Below the pieces are notes generated by a model. That model was not told the origin of the DNA, searched no databases, and worked only from the letters and a program-made list of their open reading frames with translations. Below, one piece after another: positions 1 through 8,881 of a DNA stretch of 64,000 nucleotides. Source of the DNA: Planococcaceae bacterium Storch 2/2-2 (lineage in GTDB: Bacteria > Bacillota > Bacilli > Bacillales_A > Planococcaceae); the NCBI GenBank assembly GCA_009740415.1, contig WOYE01000008.1, forward strand, positions 186,001-250,000, in the 5' to 3' direction. The translations under genes and the position numbers were made by a program. Each line of letters starts with the position of its first letter. Positions within the stretch are counted from its first letter, which is position 1.

Positions 1-460
1 AAATCGTCGCTAAAGCAGTAATTCCTTCTTCTCTACCGACGAATCCGAGTTTTTCAGTCGTCGATGCTTTTACGTTCACTTGTGATTCATCCGCTTCTAA
101 CAATTGCGCAATTCGCGCGCGCATTTTCGGAATGTGGGGCGCCATTTTCGGGCGTTGAGCGAGTAATGTACAATCGATATTTCCAAGTACGTATCCTCTT
201 TCTTTCACCATGTCCCACACGCGTTCTAGCAATACAGCTGAATCGGCATCTTTAAATGCTTCATCGGTATCTGGAAAATGCGTTCCGATATCGACTTCAC
301 CGATCGCCCCTAGCGCTGCATCAGTAATCGTATGCAATAAAACGTCCGCATCGGAATGTCCTACTAACCCTCGTTCATGTGGGATTTCAATACCGCCTAA
401 AATAAGCTTACGTCCTTCTTGAAAGGCGTGAACGTCAAACCCTTGACCTACTCGAATCAT
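1..460 (-). CDS. ispF: 2-C-methyl-D-erythritol 2,4-cyclodiphosphate synthase, partial
   Basis: IspF closes the cyclodiphosphate ring in the non-mevalonate (MEP) isoprenoid pathway. The reading frame starts at ATG 460 ([11 protein letters not shown], the family's N-terminal metal-binding DxH) and runs off the window at base 1 after about 153 codons, so only a handful of C-terminal residues are missing (family length about 158). Further support is HSDADVLLH near residue 34 and [10 protein letters not shown] near the end. The start overlaps the ispD stop as ATGA, so the two are translationally coupled. It is the last visible gene of the yacL-ispD-ispF group. Confidence 0.95.
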   Translation of the reverse strand, partial: MIRVGQGFDVHAFQEGRKLILGGIEIPHERGLVGHSDADVLLHTITDAALGAIGEVDIGTHFPDTDEAFKDADSAVLLERVWDMVKERGYVLGNIDCTLLAQRPKMAPHIPKMRARIAQLLEADESQVNVKASTTEKLGFVGREEGITALATI

Positions 461-1152
461 TTGTTCCCCTTCTTTCTACTTTTTAAAATCGCTTCTCCAA
501 AGACGAGATCTTCCGTCGTCGTCATTTTAACATTGTCGTACGTACTTTCAACGACGGCAACAGGCACTCCGATCCGCTCGACGAGCATCGCTTCATCCGT
601 CGCCTCAAATTGCGCTTCATTCGCTTGATCACTCGCCTGCTTTAACAAGGAGTACCGAAAGGCTTGAGGGGTTTGGATCGACCATAACGTGGATCGATCG
701 ACCGTTTCTTCAATGATCCCATCTTTCACGACTTTCATCGTATCTTTCGCACGCACTGCTGCGACAGCTCCACCACTCTGTGCTGCGCGATCGACGAGCG
801 CTCCGATCGTCTCATGTGTCACGAACGGACGAGCCGCATCATGGACGAGAACGATTCCATCTTCTTTCGGATATGCCTCAAGACACGCATGTACACTCTG
901 CTGACGCTCTTTACCACCGTCTACGAATGTACGAGCTTTCGTAATGTTATATTTTTTTGCGACCGCTTGAATGAGCACCCGTTCTTCTCGTTTTACGGCT
1001 AAAATGATCGATTCACAACGATCATCTCGTTCAAATACATCTAACGTATGAGCGAGAATCGGCCGACGATCCAATTGTAAAAACAATTTATTCATATTCG
1101 CTCCCATCCGCGTTCCACTTCCCGCAGCTGGGATCATCACTGTGTACTTCAC
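457..1152 (-). CDS. ispD: 2-C-methyl-D-erythritol 4-phosphate cytidylyltransferase
   Basis: IspD makes CDP-methylerythritol from MEP and CTP, the step before IspE and IspF. The 231-residue product has the nucleotidyltransferase signature [10 protein letters not shown] at the N terminus, [10 protein letters not shown] near residue 78 and [11 protein letters not shown] near residue 102, all typical of the family. The start codon is GTG at 1152, overlapping the yacL stop by four bases (GTGA); its Shine-Dalgarno AGGAGGAG lies inside the last codons of yacL. The stop overlaps the start of ispF. Confidence 0.95.
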   Translation of the reverse strand: MKYTVMIPAAGSGTRMGANMNKLFLQLDRRPILAHTLDVFERDDRCESIILAVKREERVLIQAVAKKYNITKARTFVDGGKERQQSVHACLEAYPKEDGIVLVHDAARPFVTHETIGALVDRAAQSGGAVAAVRAKDTMKVVKDGIIEETVDRSTLWSIQTPQAFRYSLLKQASDQANEAQFEATDEAMLVERIGVPVAVVESTYDNVKMTTTEDLVFGEAILKSRKKGNK

Positions 1153-2228
1153 GATTCTCCTCCTACGACAGGCTTCGCAAAAATCATACGGCCGGCCGAC
1201 GTTTGCAAGACACTCGTCACAACCGTGTCGATCGACTCGTTCATATAATTTCGGCCATTTTCAACGACAATCATCGTACCGTCGTCTAAATAAGCGACGC
1301 CTTGTCCTTGTTCTTTTCCTTCTTTCAAAATGAACACATTCATTCGTTCACCTGCAATAACGACCGGCTTCACAGCGTTTGATAAGTCGTTAATATTCAA
1401 CACGTGAACGCCGTGCAAATCGGCGACTTTGTTCAAGTTAAAGTCATTCGTTACGACGTATCCGCCAAGCTCTTTCGCCAGTCGAACGAGCTTCAAATCG
1501 ACTTCTTGAATATCGTCAAAGTCAGCATTCGTAATTTCCACTTCCACTTCATCACCCGACTGCAACATTTTCAATACGTCAAGTCCTCTTCGCCCTTTCG
1601 TTCGCTTTAACGAATCGGACGAGTCTGCAATATGTTGCAATTCCGTCAAGACGAACTGAGGGACGAGCAAAATGCCTTCCAAAAACCCCGTTTTCGCAAT
1701 GTCAGCAATTCGGCCATCGATAATGACGCTCGTATCTAAAATTTTATAAGGAGCATCGGTCATTTGTACATGTTCTTTTTTCGCACCTGCCGCTTTCGCA
1801 CTGAAAAGGGCATTCATAAACTCTTCTCGCTTTTGAAATCCGACTTGGAAACCTAAATAACCTAATAAAACCGATAACATGATTGGAACAACTGATGTAA
1901 GCGGTGGCAATTCGATGCTCGACAAACCGTAGCTAACGAGAAAAGCGACACTTAACCCGACGATTAAACCGAGTGTCCCAAAAATCAAATCTAAAATAGG
2001 CGCTTTTAATAAAGTTTCTTCTAACCATTCAACCGATTGAACAATCGGCTGGACGATGAGTAAACCGATGAAAAAGAAAACGATCGCACCGACAGCAGCG
2101 GCAATGTACGGATTATTAATAATAGGTCGAGATGTAAACTCGAACAACTCAAATAAAGACGGAACGAATAAAATACCGATTGCGCCACCTATGATGACGA
2201 TCGTTAACTGAACGGCTCTTTTTAACAT
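1149..2228 (-). CDS. yacL: PIN/TRAM-domain integral membrane protein (YacL family)
   Basis: Homologue of Bacillus YacL, a membrane-anchored PIN-domain protein presumed to be a ribonuclease; its physiological substrate is not established. About four hydrophobic segments fill residues 1-130. A PIN domain begins at YKILDTSVIIDGRI (acidic residue near 165), and a TRAM domain occupies roughly residues 290-335 (GQGVAYLDDGTMIVVENG). An in-frame upstream start exists at 2267, but ATG 2228 has an ideal AGGAGG and gives 359 residues, the usual family size. It is followed without a gap by ispD. In Bacillus disA lies between radA and yacL; here it does not. Confidence 0.9.
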   Translation of the reverse strand: MLKRAVQLTIVIIGGAIGILFVPSLFELFEFTSRPIINNPYIAAAVGAIVFFFIGLLIVQPIVQSVEWLEETLLKAPILDLIFGTLGLIVGLSVAFLVSYGLSSIELPPLTSVVPIMLSVLLGYLGFQVGFQKREEFMNALFSAKAAGAKKEHVQMTDAPYKILDTSVIIDGRIADIAKTGFLEGILLVPQFVLTELQHIADSSDSLKRTKGRRGLDVLKMLQSGDEVEVEITNADFDDIQEVDLKLVRLAKELGGYVVTNDFNLNKVADLHGVHVLNINDLSNAVKPVVIAGERMNVFILKEGKEQGQGVAYLDDGTMIVVENGRNYMNESIDTVVTSVLQTSAGRMIFAKPVVGGES

Positions 2229-2292
2229 ATCATTTCCTCCTTTCTCCGTTTCATTAATTATACGCAAAACAATCGAAAAACTCTTCTCTTAT

Positions 2293-2355
2293 AAAAAACG
2301 AGGGTGCTCATCTTGTAGACGGTTCCACGTCACAAAAGTTGCGATTCCCCTCGTT
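2293..2355 (-). terminator. Rho-independent terminator after radA
   Basis: On the minus strand AACGAGGG (2348-2355) pairs with CCCTCGTT (2297-2304), followed by a T run. The long apical part contains a further imperfect hairpin. It separates radA from yacL. Confidence 0.75.
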
Positions 2356-2365
2356 CTCTACTCCA

Positions 2366-3739
2366 TTAAAAAATCCGTTTTAACGCATCTTGAATCGTAT
2401 CGACACCGACGAGTTGAACACCTGATGGGACGTCCCAGCCATCGATGTTTGAATTCGGAAGGAAAATCCGAGTAAATCCAAGTTTCGCCGCTTCATTCAC
2501 TCGCTGTTCAATGCGAGAGACTCGACGGACTTCTCCTGTAAGACCTACTTCCCCGATAAAACAATCGGACAAACCGACCGATTCATCTTTATAGCTAGAT
2601 ACGATACTTGCAATAATGGCCAAATCGATCGCCGGCTCATCCAATTTAACACCGCCAGCCACTTTAATGTAGGCGTCTTGCGCTTGAAGTAAAAGTCCCA
2701 TTCGCTTTTCCAATACGGCCATCAATAATGAAATCCGGTTTTGGTCCACTCCTGTCGCCATCCGTTTCGGATAGTTGAAACTCGAAGGTGTAACGAGTGC
2801 TTGGATTTCAACGAGAATCGGACGGGTCCCTTCCATCGATGCGACAACGGTCGAACCGGCTCCACTTTTCGAACGTTCACTCAAAAAAAGTTCAGACGGG
2901 TTGAGTACTTCTTTTAACCCACTTTGTGCCATTTCAAAAATCGCTAACTCGTTCGTTGAACCGAAACGGTTTTTCACACTACGTAAAATACGATACGTAT
3001 GGTGGCGATCCCCTTCAAAATACAAAACAGCATCTACCATATGTTCCAATAAACGAGGTCCCGCAATTTGACCATCTTTCGTTACGTGACCGACGATAAA
3101 GACAGCAATTCCTTCCGTTTTTGCAATTCGCATCAATTCCGCTGTACATTCTCGCACTTGTGTCACACTACCCGGCGCGCTCGTTACTTCTGGGTGGTGG
3201 ATCGTCTGAATGGAATCGACGACGAGAAACTTCGGCTGTACCGAATGAATCGTTTCATGAATTTGTCCGAGATCCGTCTCCGCATAAATATAAAGTTCTT
3301 TCGCATGAACATTTAATCGATCCGCTCGTAACTTCGTTTGACGAATAGACTCTTCACCTGAAATGTAAAGGACGCGCTCCGATCGCGCCGCTAAGAGAGA
3401 GGCAACTTGTAAAAGAAGCGTCGACTTTCCAATCCCCGGATCCCCACCGATCAACATGAGCGAACCGGGTACAATTCCACCACCGAGTACGCGGTCCAAC
3501 TCATCTAAACTCGTTGAAACACGCGGTTCCTCAACGAGTTCTACATCACCGATAGGCACAGCTTTTGATTCCGGTGCAGCAGTGTGTTGAAAAGCACCAC
3601 GCGGACCTTTCGGGGCACTTTTCACTTCGACATGTTCATCCATCGTGTTCCATGCACCACATCCTGGACAACGACCCATCCATTTTGGCGACTCGTAACC
3701 ACAGTCTTTACACATAAATGTTACTTTTCTTTTTGCCAT
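2366..3739 (-). CDS. radA: DNA repair protein RadA (Sms)
   Basis: RadA is a RecA-like, DnaB-type motor that drives branch migration in recombinational repair. The product has the N-terminal C4 zinc finger ([19 protein letters not shown]), Walker [11 protein letters not shown] near residue 90, the RadA-specific KNRFG motif near residue 250, and a C-terminal Lon-like domain. ATG 3739 with GGAGGAGCG upstream gives 457 residues, the family's normal length. In Bacillus it is co-transcribed with clpC; here a terminator and an oppositely oriented small gene lie between them, so it needs its own promoter. Confidence 0.95.
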   Translation of the reverse strand: MAKRKVTFMCKDCGYESPKWMGRCPGCGAWNTMDEHVEVKSAPKGPRGAFQHTAAPESKAVPIGDVELVEEPRVSTSLDELDRVLGGGIVPGSLMLIGGDPGIGKSTLLLQVASLLAARSERVLYISGEESIRQTKLRADRLNVHAKELYIYAETDLGQIHETIHSVQPKFLVVDSIQTIHHPEVTSAPGSVTQVRECTAELMRIAKTEGIAVFIVGHVTKDGQIAGPRLLEHMVDAVLYFEGDRHHTYRILRSVKNRFGSTNELAIFEMAQSGLKEVLNPSELFLSERSKSGAGSTVVASMEGTRPILVEIQALVTPSSFNYPKRMATGVDQNRISLLMAVLEKRMGLLLQAQDAYIKVAGGVKLDEPAIDLAIIASIVSSYKDESVGLSDCFIGEVGLTGEVRRVSRIEQRVNEAAKLGFTRIFLPNSNIDGWDVPSGVQLVGVDTIQDALKRIF

Positions 3740-3839
3740 TCGCTCCTCCTTCTGTTCGAACATACGAACATACTATCCCTTTTATTTTATCAAATTTTGT
3801 CCTGAAGTATACTAAACACCTTCCCGTTATGAGAAAAAG

Positions 3840-3864
3840 GTTTATTCCATCACGATTCGGGTAT
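3840..3864 (+). promoter_or_regulatory. Candidate sigma-B promoter for the 65-residue small gene
   Basis: GTTTAT (3840-3845), a 13-base spacer and GGGTAT (3859-3864) match the general-stress sigma-B consensus GTTTAA-N12-15-GGGTAT with one mismatch. Transcription would start near 3872, 27 bases before the start codon. The same stretch forms a 10-base inverted repeat (TTTATTCCAT 3841-3850, ATGGAATAAA 3863-3872) that could also be an operator or a 5' hairpin. Confidence 0.65.
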
Positions 3865-3898
3865 GGAATAAAACAACATAACAGAGAGGATGAGTACG

Positions 3899-4096
3899 AT
3901 GAACAACAACCAACAGTCTCTCGTCCCTTGCGTCCTTAGAAAACAATATACACGCGAAGAACAATCGATTTTTCACATGCTCAACGAAGGCGGTCCGATT
4001 TACGATTCAGGAAGACGTGCGCTAGAAGAAGCGACGAACCCTGAACACCGACCGCGCTGTCAAAGCCCAGATGATGAACCGATGATCAGTCGCTAA
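3899..4096 (+). CDS. Small hydrophilic protein of unknown function, probably stress-induced
   Basis: 65 residues, charged and soluble in character, with two cysteines (residues about 11 and 54) and no membrane segment. I do not recognise a family. ATG 3899 is preferred over in-frame ATG 3890 because GAGAGGA then sits eight bases upstream. The gene is a complete unit: candidate sigma-B promoter at 3840-3864, ribosome-binding site, open frame, and strong terminator at 4104-4134. It is transcribed opposite to clpC and radA and splits what is one operon in Bacillus. The function is unknown; the expression class is inferred only from the promoter. Confidence 0.75.
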   Translation: MNNNQQSLVPCVLRKQYTREEQSIFHMLNEGGPIYDSGRRALEEATNPEHRPRCQSPDDEPMISR

Positions 4097-4103
4097 TGGC
4101 TAG

Positions 4104-4134
4104 AACGACCACTCGATCGAGTGGTCGTTTTTTT
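4104..4134 (+). terminator. Terminator of the small stress gene
   Basis: Perfect 13-base palindromic stem AACGACCACTCGA/TCGAGTGGTCGTT followed by seven T. Confidence 0.9.
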
Positions 4135-4140
4135 ATGTAC

Positions 4141-4189
4141 AAAAAACTGTCCGATCGATAGAGCGTAACGCTCCATAGATCGGACAGTT
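4141..4189 (-). terminator. Terminator of the clpC operon
   Basis: Stem AACTGTCCGATC (4178-4189 read on the minus strand) with GATCGGACAGTT (4145-4156), then T6 at the 3' end, immediately after the clpC stop at 4196. Confidence 0.9.
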
Positions 4190-4195
4190 CGTTTA

Positions 4196-6613
4196 TTAAC
4201 GTAAGACGAATGTTCCGTCTTCAACATCTACGGTCACTGTACTACCTTCTTGAATGGTACCTTTTAACAACTCTTCTGATAGTAAATCTTCGATGTTTCG
4301 TTGCAATGCGCGACGAAGTGGACGTGCCCCATAATCTGGATCGTACCCTTCTTCAGCAATTTTATCTTTCGCTGCATCCGTAATCGTTAACGTAATATCT
4401 TTCGCACCTAATCGTTTAACGAGTTCATCTGCCATCAATGTTACAATTTGACGCAACTGCTCTTTATTTAATGAATGGAAGACGATCATCTCATCGACTC
4501 GGTTTAAAAATTCAGGTCGGAATGCTTTTTTCAACGACTGGAGCATCGAGTCTTTCATCTTTTTATGGTCGTCCTCTTTCGAATCATGAATGTTAAATCC
4601 GACGTATTTATTATCTTTTAACGCAGTGGCTCCGACGTTAGACGTCATAATGACGACGGTATTTCGGAAATCGACGGTACGTCCTTTCGAATCCGTTAAC
4701 CGTCCATCGTCTAGTACTTGGAGCAATACGTTAAAGACGTCAGGATGCGCCTTTTCAATTTCGTCGAGTAAGACGACAGAATACGGTTTACGACGGACTG
4801 CTTCCGTCAATTGTCCCCCTTCGTCGTGGCCGACGTAACCTGGAGGCGAACCGACCAGTCGGCTCGTTGAATGTTTCTCCATATACTCACTCATGTCGAT
4901 TCGAATCATCGCATCTTCTTCACCGAACATCGCTTCAGCGAGAGCGCGCGCTAATTCAGTTTTACCGACACCTGTCGGTCCGAGGAAAATGAACGAGCCG
5001 ATCGGACGTTTCGGATCTTTTAATCCTGCTCGCGCACGACGGATCGCTTTCGAAATGGCAACGACCGCTTCGTCTTGACCAATGACGCGCTCGTGTAACA
5101 ACTCTTCCATATTCAACAACTTATCCGTTTCTTCCTGTGCGATTTTAGCAACCGGAACGCCCGTCCACATCGCGACGACTTCAGCGATGTCGTCTTCCGT
5201 AACGTCCGATTCTGTCGAGCCTTGTTCTTCTTTCCATTTTTCTTTCGTCTCTTCTAACTGTTTCACGAGCTTCTGTTCTTTATCTCGATACGACGCTGCC
5301 TTTTCGAACTGTTGGCTTTGTACAGCCGCATCTTTTTCTGAACGAACCGCTTCGAGCTTCTCTTCTAGCTCTTTTAAGTTCGGTGGCGTTGCATAAGAAC
5401 GTAGGCGAACTTTAGAACCGGCTTCATCGATTAAATCGATCGCTTTGTCAGGTAAAAATCGATCTGAAATGTATCGATCACTCATCCGCGCTGCAGCTTC
5501 TACCGCTTCATCTGTAATGTTGACGCGGTGATGCGCTTCGTATCGATCGCGCAACCCGTAAATGATTTGAATCGTTTCATCTACAGTCGGCTCGTTCACT
5601 TGGATCGGTTGGAAACGACGTTCTAACGCTGCATCTTTTTCAATGTATTTTCGATATTCGTCGATCGTCGTCGCACCGATACATTGTAACTCACCGCGTG
5701 CGAGGGACGGTTTCAAAATGTTCGATGCGTCAATCGCACCTTCTGCACCGCCTGCACCGATCAACGTATGCAACTCATCGATGAATAAAATGACGTTACC
5801 TGCTTCGCGGATTTCTTCCATCACTTTTTTCATACGGTCTTCAAATTCACCGCGGTATTTCGTACCCGCTACGACCGTTCCCATATCGAGTACCATCACA
5901 CGTTTATCTCGTAAAATTTCTGGCACTTCGTTGTTAATAATTTGAAGAGCGAGACCTTCAGCAATCGCTGTTTTTCCGACTCCTGGCTCTCCGATTAACA
6001 CCGGATTATTTTTCGTACGGCGTGCGAGCACTTCAATGACCCGTGTAATTTCTTTACTTCGACCGATGACAGGGTCGAGCGTTCCTTCTCGCGCGATTTC
6101 TGTTAAGTCACGCGCTAAGCTGTCAAGCGTCGGCGTCGCTTGAGCTTTCGATGAATCCGCACTTGAAGACACTTCACTACTACCGAGCAACTGGAGCACT
6201 TGTTGGCGCGCTTTGTTTAAACTGATCCCGACATTATCAAGAACACGCGCAGCGACTCCTTCTCCTTCACGAATGAGAGCGAGTAAAATATGTTCCGTTC
6301 CGACGTAAGAATGGCCGAGACGACGTGATTCATCTGCCGACAATTCCAACACTTTTTTCGCACGTGGCGTGTAATGAACGATCGGACCGACATCTTGTTG
6401 GCCGACTCCCGTCAATTCTTCGACGCTGCTTTCAATTTGACTGAAATCAACATTGAACTGTTCGATCGCTTTCGCCGCGATGCCTTCCCCTTCACGAATG
6501 AGACCGAGTAAAATATGTTCCGTACCGATCGCTGGATGTTTCAATCGAATGGCTTCTTCTTGAGCGAGTTGTAACACTTTATGTGCACGTTGTGTAAATC
6601 GGTTGAAATTCAT
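4196..6613 (-). CDS. clpC: ATP-dependent Clp protease ATPase subunit ClpC
   Basis: Class III Clp unfoldase, the AAA+ partner of ClpP. It degrades misfolded and arginine-phosphorylated proteins with help from McsB. The 805-residue product shows two N-terminal Clp repeats (residues 1-150), a first AAA+ module (Walker [10 protein letters not shown] near 210), a coiled middle domain with a UVR-like segment near 425, and a second AAA+ module (GPTGVGKTE near 540), ending in the D2-small domain. The length is typical. It has its own sigma-A promoter and a CtsR operator in the 71-base gap after mcsB. Translation starts at ATG 6613 behind AAAGGAGAGG. Confidence 0.98.
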   Translation of the reverse strand: MNFNRFTQRAHKVLQLAQEEAIRLKHPAIGTEHILLGLIREGEGIAAKAIEQFNVDFSQIESSVEELTGVGQQDVGPIVHYTPRAKKVLELSADESRRLGHSYVGTEHILLALIREGEGVAARVLDNVGISLNKARQQVLQLLGSSEVSSSADSSKAQATPTLDSLARDLTEIAREGTLDPVIGRSKEITRVIEVLARRTKNNPVLIGEPGVGKTAIAEGLALQIINNEVPEILRDKRVMVLDMGTVVAGTKYRGEFEDRMKKVMEEIREAGNVILFIDELHTLIGAGGAEGAIDASNILKPSLARGELQCIGATTIDEYRKYIEKDAALERRFQPIQVNEPTVDETIQIIYGLRDRYEAHHRVNITDEAVEAAARMSDRYISDRFLPDKAIDLIDEAGSKVRLRSYATPPNLKELEEKLEAVRSEKDAAVQSQQFEKAASYRDKEQKLVKQLEETKEKWKEEQGSTESDVTEDDIAEVVAMWTGVPVAKIAQEETDKLLNMEELLHERVIGQDEAVVAISKAIRRARAGLKDPKRPIGSFIFLGPTGVGKTELARALAEAMFGEEDAMIRIDMSEYMEKHSTSRLVGSPPGYVGHDEGGQLTEAVRRKPYSVVLLDEIEKAHPDVFNVLLQVLDDGRLTDSKGRTVDFRNTVVIMTSNVGATALKDNKYVGFNIHDSKEDDHKKMKDSMLQSLKKAFRPEFLNRVDEMIVFHSLNKEQLRQIVTLMADELVKRLGAKDITLTITDAAKDKIAEEGYDPDYGARPLRRALQRNIEDLLSEELLKGTIQEGSTVTVDVEDGTFVLR

Positions 6614-6626
6614 TTGACCCTCTCCT

Positions 6627-6643
6627 TTTGACTATCTTTGACC
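6627..6643 (-). promoter_or_regulatory. CtsR operator in front of clpC
   Basis: Read on the minus strand the site is GGTCAAAGATAGTCAAA, an exact match to the CtsR heptad repeat RGTCAAANANRGTCAAA. It begins three bases downstream of the -10 box, so bound CtsR would cover the transcription start. Confidence 0.92.
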
Positions 6644-6646
6644 TTT

Positions 6647-6675
6647 ATTATATGAAACTCATTATTTTTTTGCAA
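6647..6675 (-). promoter_or_regulatory. Sigma-A promoter of clpC
   Basis: TTGCAA (6670-6675), a 17-base spacer and TATAAT (6647-6652) on the minus strand, directly upstream of the CtsR operator. It allows clpC to be transcribed separately from ctsR-mcsA-mcsB. Confidence 0.85.
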
Positions 6676-6684
6676 AACATACGA

Positions 6685-7734
6685 CTACGGTTTTGAAAAC
6701 GCGAGACGTTCTCTAAATAACTTCGCTCGGAATTGATCCCGCTCGTTCGCATCTAACGTTTCGTTCGCATACCGTTGTAAAAAAGCAGGTTGCATGAAAA
6801 TCATCAATTCATTCAAGACAGACATATCGACATTTTCAATTAACCCGAGATCGATACCGAGGCGCACGTCAGACAATGCTTTTGCCGCTTCCCCTGATGC
6901 GAGAAGGCGGGCGTGTGTTAAACGACCGAGGGAACGGTACAACTTATCTTCCAAGGCAATCGGAGAACGTTGGAGCAACCATTTACGAGAATCGCGTTCG
7001 TGAGCAATTAAACGTAAGACGACTTGCTTCAATTCCTCGATAATGTCTTCTTCACTCTTACCAAGTGTCAACTGATTCGATAATTGATATATGTTACCTA
7101 GTGCTTCGCTTCCTTCACCATAACTTCCACGTACGGTCATTCCGAGGCGCGAAACCGCTACGGCGACACGTTGCATTTGCTTCGTCATCGTCAATGCTGG
7201 CAAATGCATCATGACCGATGCTCGTAAACCCGTTCCGGTGTTGGAAGGACAACTCGTCAAATAACCGAACTCTTTATCGTATGCGTAAGGAACTTCTTCT
7301 TCAATCGCATCATCGATCATCATGGCACGTTCATACGCTTCTTCTAACTGCAATCCTGGATAAATGCTTTGAATGCGAACGTGATCCTCCTCGTTCACGA
7401 GGACGCTAAGCTTTTCATCTCCACTTAATAAAATCGCTCCTGCTTCTTCACGGTCCGCTAATTGTGGACTAATTAAATGTTTCTCAACGAGCACTCTTCG
7501 ATCCAATACGCTGAGCGCGTTCATTTCCACTACTTCAAATGCGTCATCTTCAACTGCACGTATGAGCTGACTTTTTATTTCAAGCGCTTCCTCTTTTGAA
7601 AAAATAGTTGGAAATCGATAGTTGGCGACGTTACGCGCCAATCGAATACGAGTCGACAGCACAATGTCTGACGCTTCTCCTTCGCCATTCATCCATCCCG
7701 TCGTTGAACGGTTTAAAAAATGCTCAATCGACAT
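6685..7734 (-). CDS. mcsB: Protein-arginine kinase McsB
   Basis: McsB phosphorylates arginine side chains, marking proteins for ClpCP and inactivating CtsR during heat stress. The 349-residue product belongs to the phosphagen kinase-like ATP:guanido phosphotransferases: STRIRLARN near residue 28 is the nucleotide-binding arginine motif, and GYLTSCPSNTGTGLRAS near residue 158 is the family signature. Length is normal. Its start lies 11 bases inside the 3' end of mcsA, so the two are translationally coupled, matching their need to form a complex. Confidence 0.97.
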   Translation of the reverse strand: MSIEHFLNRSTTGWMNGEGEASDIVLSTRIRLARNVANYRFPTIFSKEEALEIKSQLIRAVEDDAFEVVEMNALSVLDRRVLVEKHLISPQLADREEAGAILLSGDEKLSVLVNEEDHVRIQSIYPGLQLEEAYERAMMIDDAIEEEVPYAYDKEFGYLTSCPSNTGTGLRASVMMHLPALTMTKQMQRVAVAVSRLGMTVRGSYGEGSEALGNIYQLSNQLTLGKSEEDIIEELKQVVLRLIAHERDSRKWLLQRSPIALEDKLYRSLGRLTHARLLASGEAAKALSDVRLGIDLGLIENVDMSVLNELMIFMQPAFLQRYANETLDANERDQFRAKLFRERLAFSKP

Positions 7735-8269
7735 GATGATCGCCTCCTTGCAACTTACTCTCTAATCGTTTCGCTTCGTCACGGTATAGCGCAGCATCTT
7801 CAAAACGTTCTTCTAATACGGCACGTTGCATCTGTTCCCGTACTTCTTCAATTTGACGTTCAATCGCAAAAGTAGCGTGGAACGTCTGTGGCACTTTTCC
7901 GACGTGAGCCGTATGACCGTTGTGTAATTTCGTAAATATACTCTTCAATCGCGGACGAAATGTTTCGTAACATGTACCACAGCCGAATTTCCCTCTTTTT
8001 AAAAACTGTTGAAACGACAATTGACAGTTCGGACAGACCGTCTCTTCTTTGTCATATGTCATTCGTTGCGGGCTCGGTCCTTCCGAAATCCCGAACCAGT
8101 TCGAAAGCAGTTGTTGAATCGTCATCGGTTGGTCCGATGATTGAAAAGGTCCTTGCTCATTCGACGTGTAAGCACAAGGTTCGCATAAATAATGCTCGTT
8201 CATACCTGCTTTCGTCTCTTCTTTTACATGGATTGTCGCTTCTCGTTTTCCGCATCGTTCACATAACAT
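7724..8269 (-). CDS. mcsA: McsA, zinc-finger activator of McsB
   Basis: McsA binds and activates the McsB kinase and helps release CtsR from DNA. The 181-residue protein has CxxC pairs CERC (residue 2), CEPC (near 30), CPNC (near 76) and CGTC (near 94) for zinc, then a C-terminal UVR-type helix pair (EERFEDAALYRDEAKRLE) of the kind that contacts Clp ATPases. ATG 8269 is chosen over the upstream GTG 8278 because GGATAGGAG lies eight bases before it. It follows ctsR closely and overlaps mcsB. Confidence 0.95.
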   Translation of the reverse strand: MLCERCGKREATIHVKEETKAGMNEHYLCEPCAYTSNEQGPFQSSDQPMTIQQLLSNWFGISEGPSPQRMTYDKEETVCPNCQLSFQQFLKRGKFGCGTCYETFRPRLKSIFTKLHNGHTAHVGKVPQTFHATFAIERQIEEVREQMQRAVLEERFEDAALYRDEAKRLESKLQGGDHHVD

Positions 8270-8280
8270 GAAAACCACTC

Positions 8281-8742
8281 CTATCCTTCATAACGTAACG
8301 TCGCAAGCATCGCTTGTAAGAGGCGGGTACGCAATGCGTCGCGGTCAGGTAAAGGGATTTGTAATGTCGAGCGATCGACAGCCGCTAAAATAAGTTCCGC
8401 TTCTCTCTCTGTTACAATGTCCTCTTTCAACAATCGGTAAACGACATCTTCTGCCATCGTATACGATGCCCCTTGTTGTAACCCTTCAATGGCGTCATCG
8501 ATCACATCTTTTTTAGAATGAAACTTCACGCGATAAATACGGATGTATCCGCCACCGCCACGTTTCGATTCAACTGCATAGCCTCGCTCGAGCGTGAATC
8601 TCGTATTGATGACGTAATTAATTTGGGAAGGGACACATTGAAATTTTTCAGCGACTTCACTTCGCTTAATTTCTGCTCGTCCATCATCTTCCTCTAACAT
8701 CCGCTTCAAATACCGTTCAATGACATCTGTGATGTTACTCAT
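8281..8742 (-). CDS. ctsR: Heat-shock repressor CtsR
   Basis: CtsR represses class III heat-shock genes by binding the tandem heptad repeat. The 153-residue product has the winged helix with the glycine-rich heat-sensing wing RGGGGYIRI near residue 62, and a C-terminal helical dimerisation region. The start at 8742 has GGAGAGG upstream. It is the first gene of the ctsR-mcsA-mcsB-clpC operon and is autoregulated through the operator at 8768-8784. Confidence 0.97.
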   Translation of the reverse strand: MSNITDVIERYLKRMLEEDDGRAEIKRSEVAEKFQCVPSQINYVINTRFTLERGYAVESKRGGGGYIRIYRVKFHSKKDVIDDAIEGLQQGASYTMAEDVVYRLLKEDIVTEREAELILAAVDRSTLQIPLPDRDALRTRLLQAMLATLRYEG

Positions 8743-8767
8743 CGTTCCCCTCTCCTTCCTCGTTGAC

Positions 8768-8784
8768 TTTGACTATCTTTGACT
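8768..8784 (-). promoter_or_regulatory. CtsR operator of ctsR
   Basis: Minus-strand AGTCAAAGATAGTCAAA matches RGTCAAANANRGTCAAA. A further GTCAA follows in the same phase (8763-8767), making a three-part array. It starts just downstream of the -10 box. Confidence 0.93.
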
Positions 8785-8786
8785 TA

Positions 8787-8816
8787 ATTATACCGTGCTT
8801 AAAAATGAGAACGCAA
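8787..8816 (-). promoter_or_regulatory. Sigma-A promoter of the ctsR operon
   Basis: TTGCGT (8811-8816), an 18-base spacer and TATAAT (8787-8792) on the minus strand. No sigma-B box was seen here. Confidence 0.8.
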
Positions 8817-8851
8817 TCATTTTGCTCTTTTTTCAAAGTGAACCTATATAA

Positions 8852-8879
8852 AAAAGCTTGCCGATTTCGGCAAGCTTTT
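8852..8879 (-). terminator. Terminator after the 567-residue membrane protein gene
   Basis: Stem AAAAGCTTGCCGA/TCGGCAAGCTTTT, with further T (minus strand) downstream; symmetrical enough to act in both directions. Confidence 0.9.
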
Positions 8880-8881
8880 CT

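Noticed and set aside
2310-2335. T-box-like string GTGGAACCG on the minus strand between radA and yacL
   Set aside because: The string is inside the loop of the radA terminator, no stem I or specifier region precedes it, and the downstream gene is not an amino-acid gene.
3745-3775. CGAACATA direct repeats upstream of radA as a LexA (SOS) box
   Set aside because: The halves are in direct, not inverted, orientation; the Bacillus LexA box needs GAAC-N4-GTTC.
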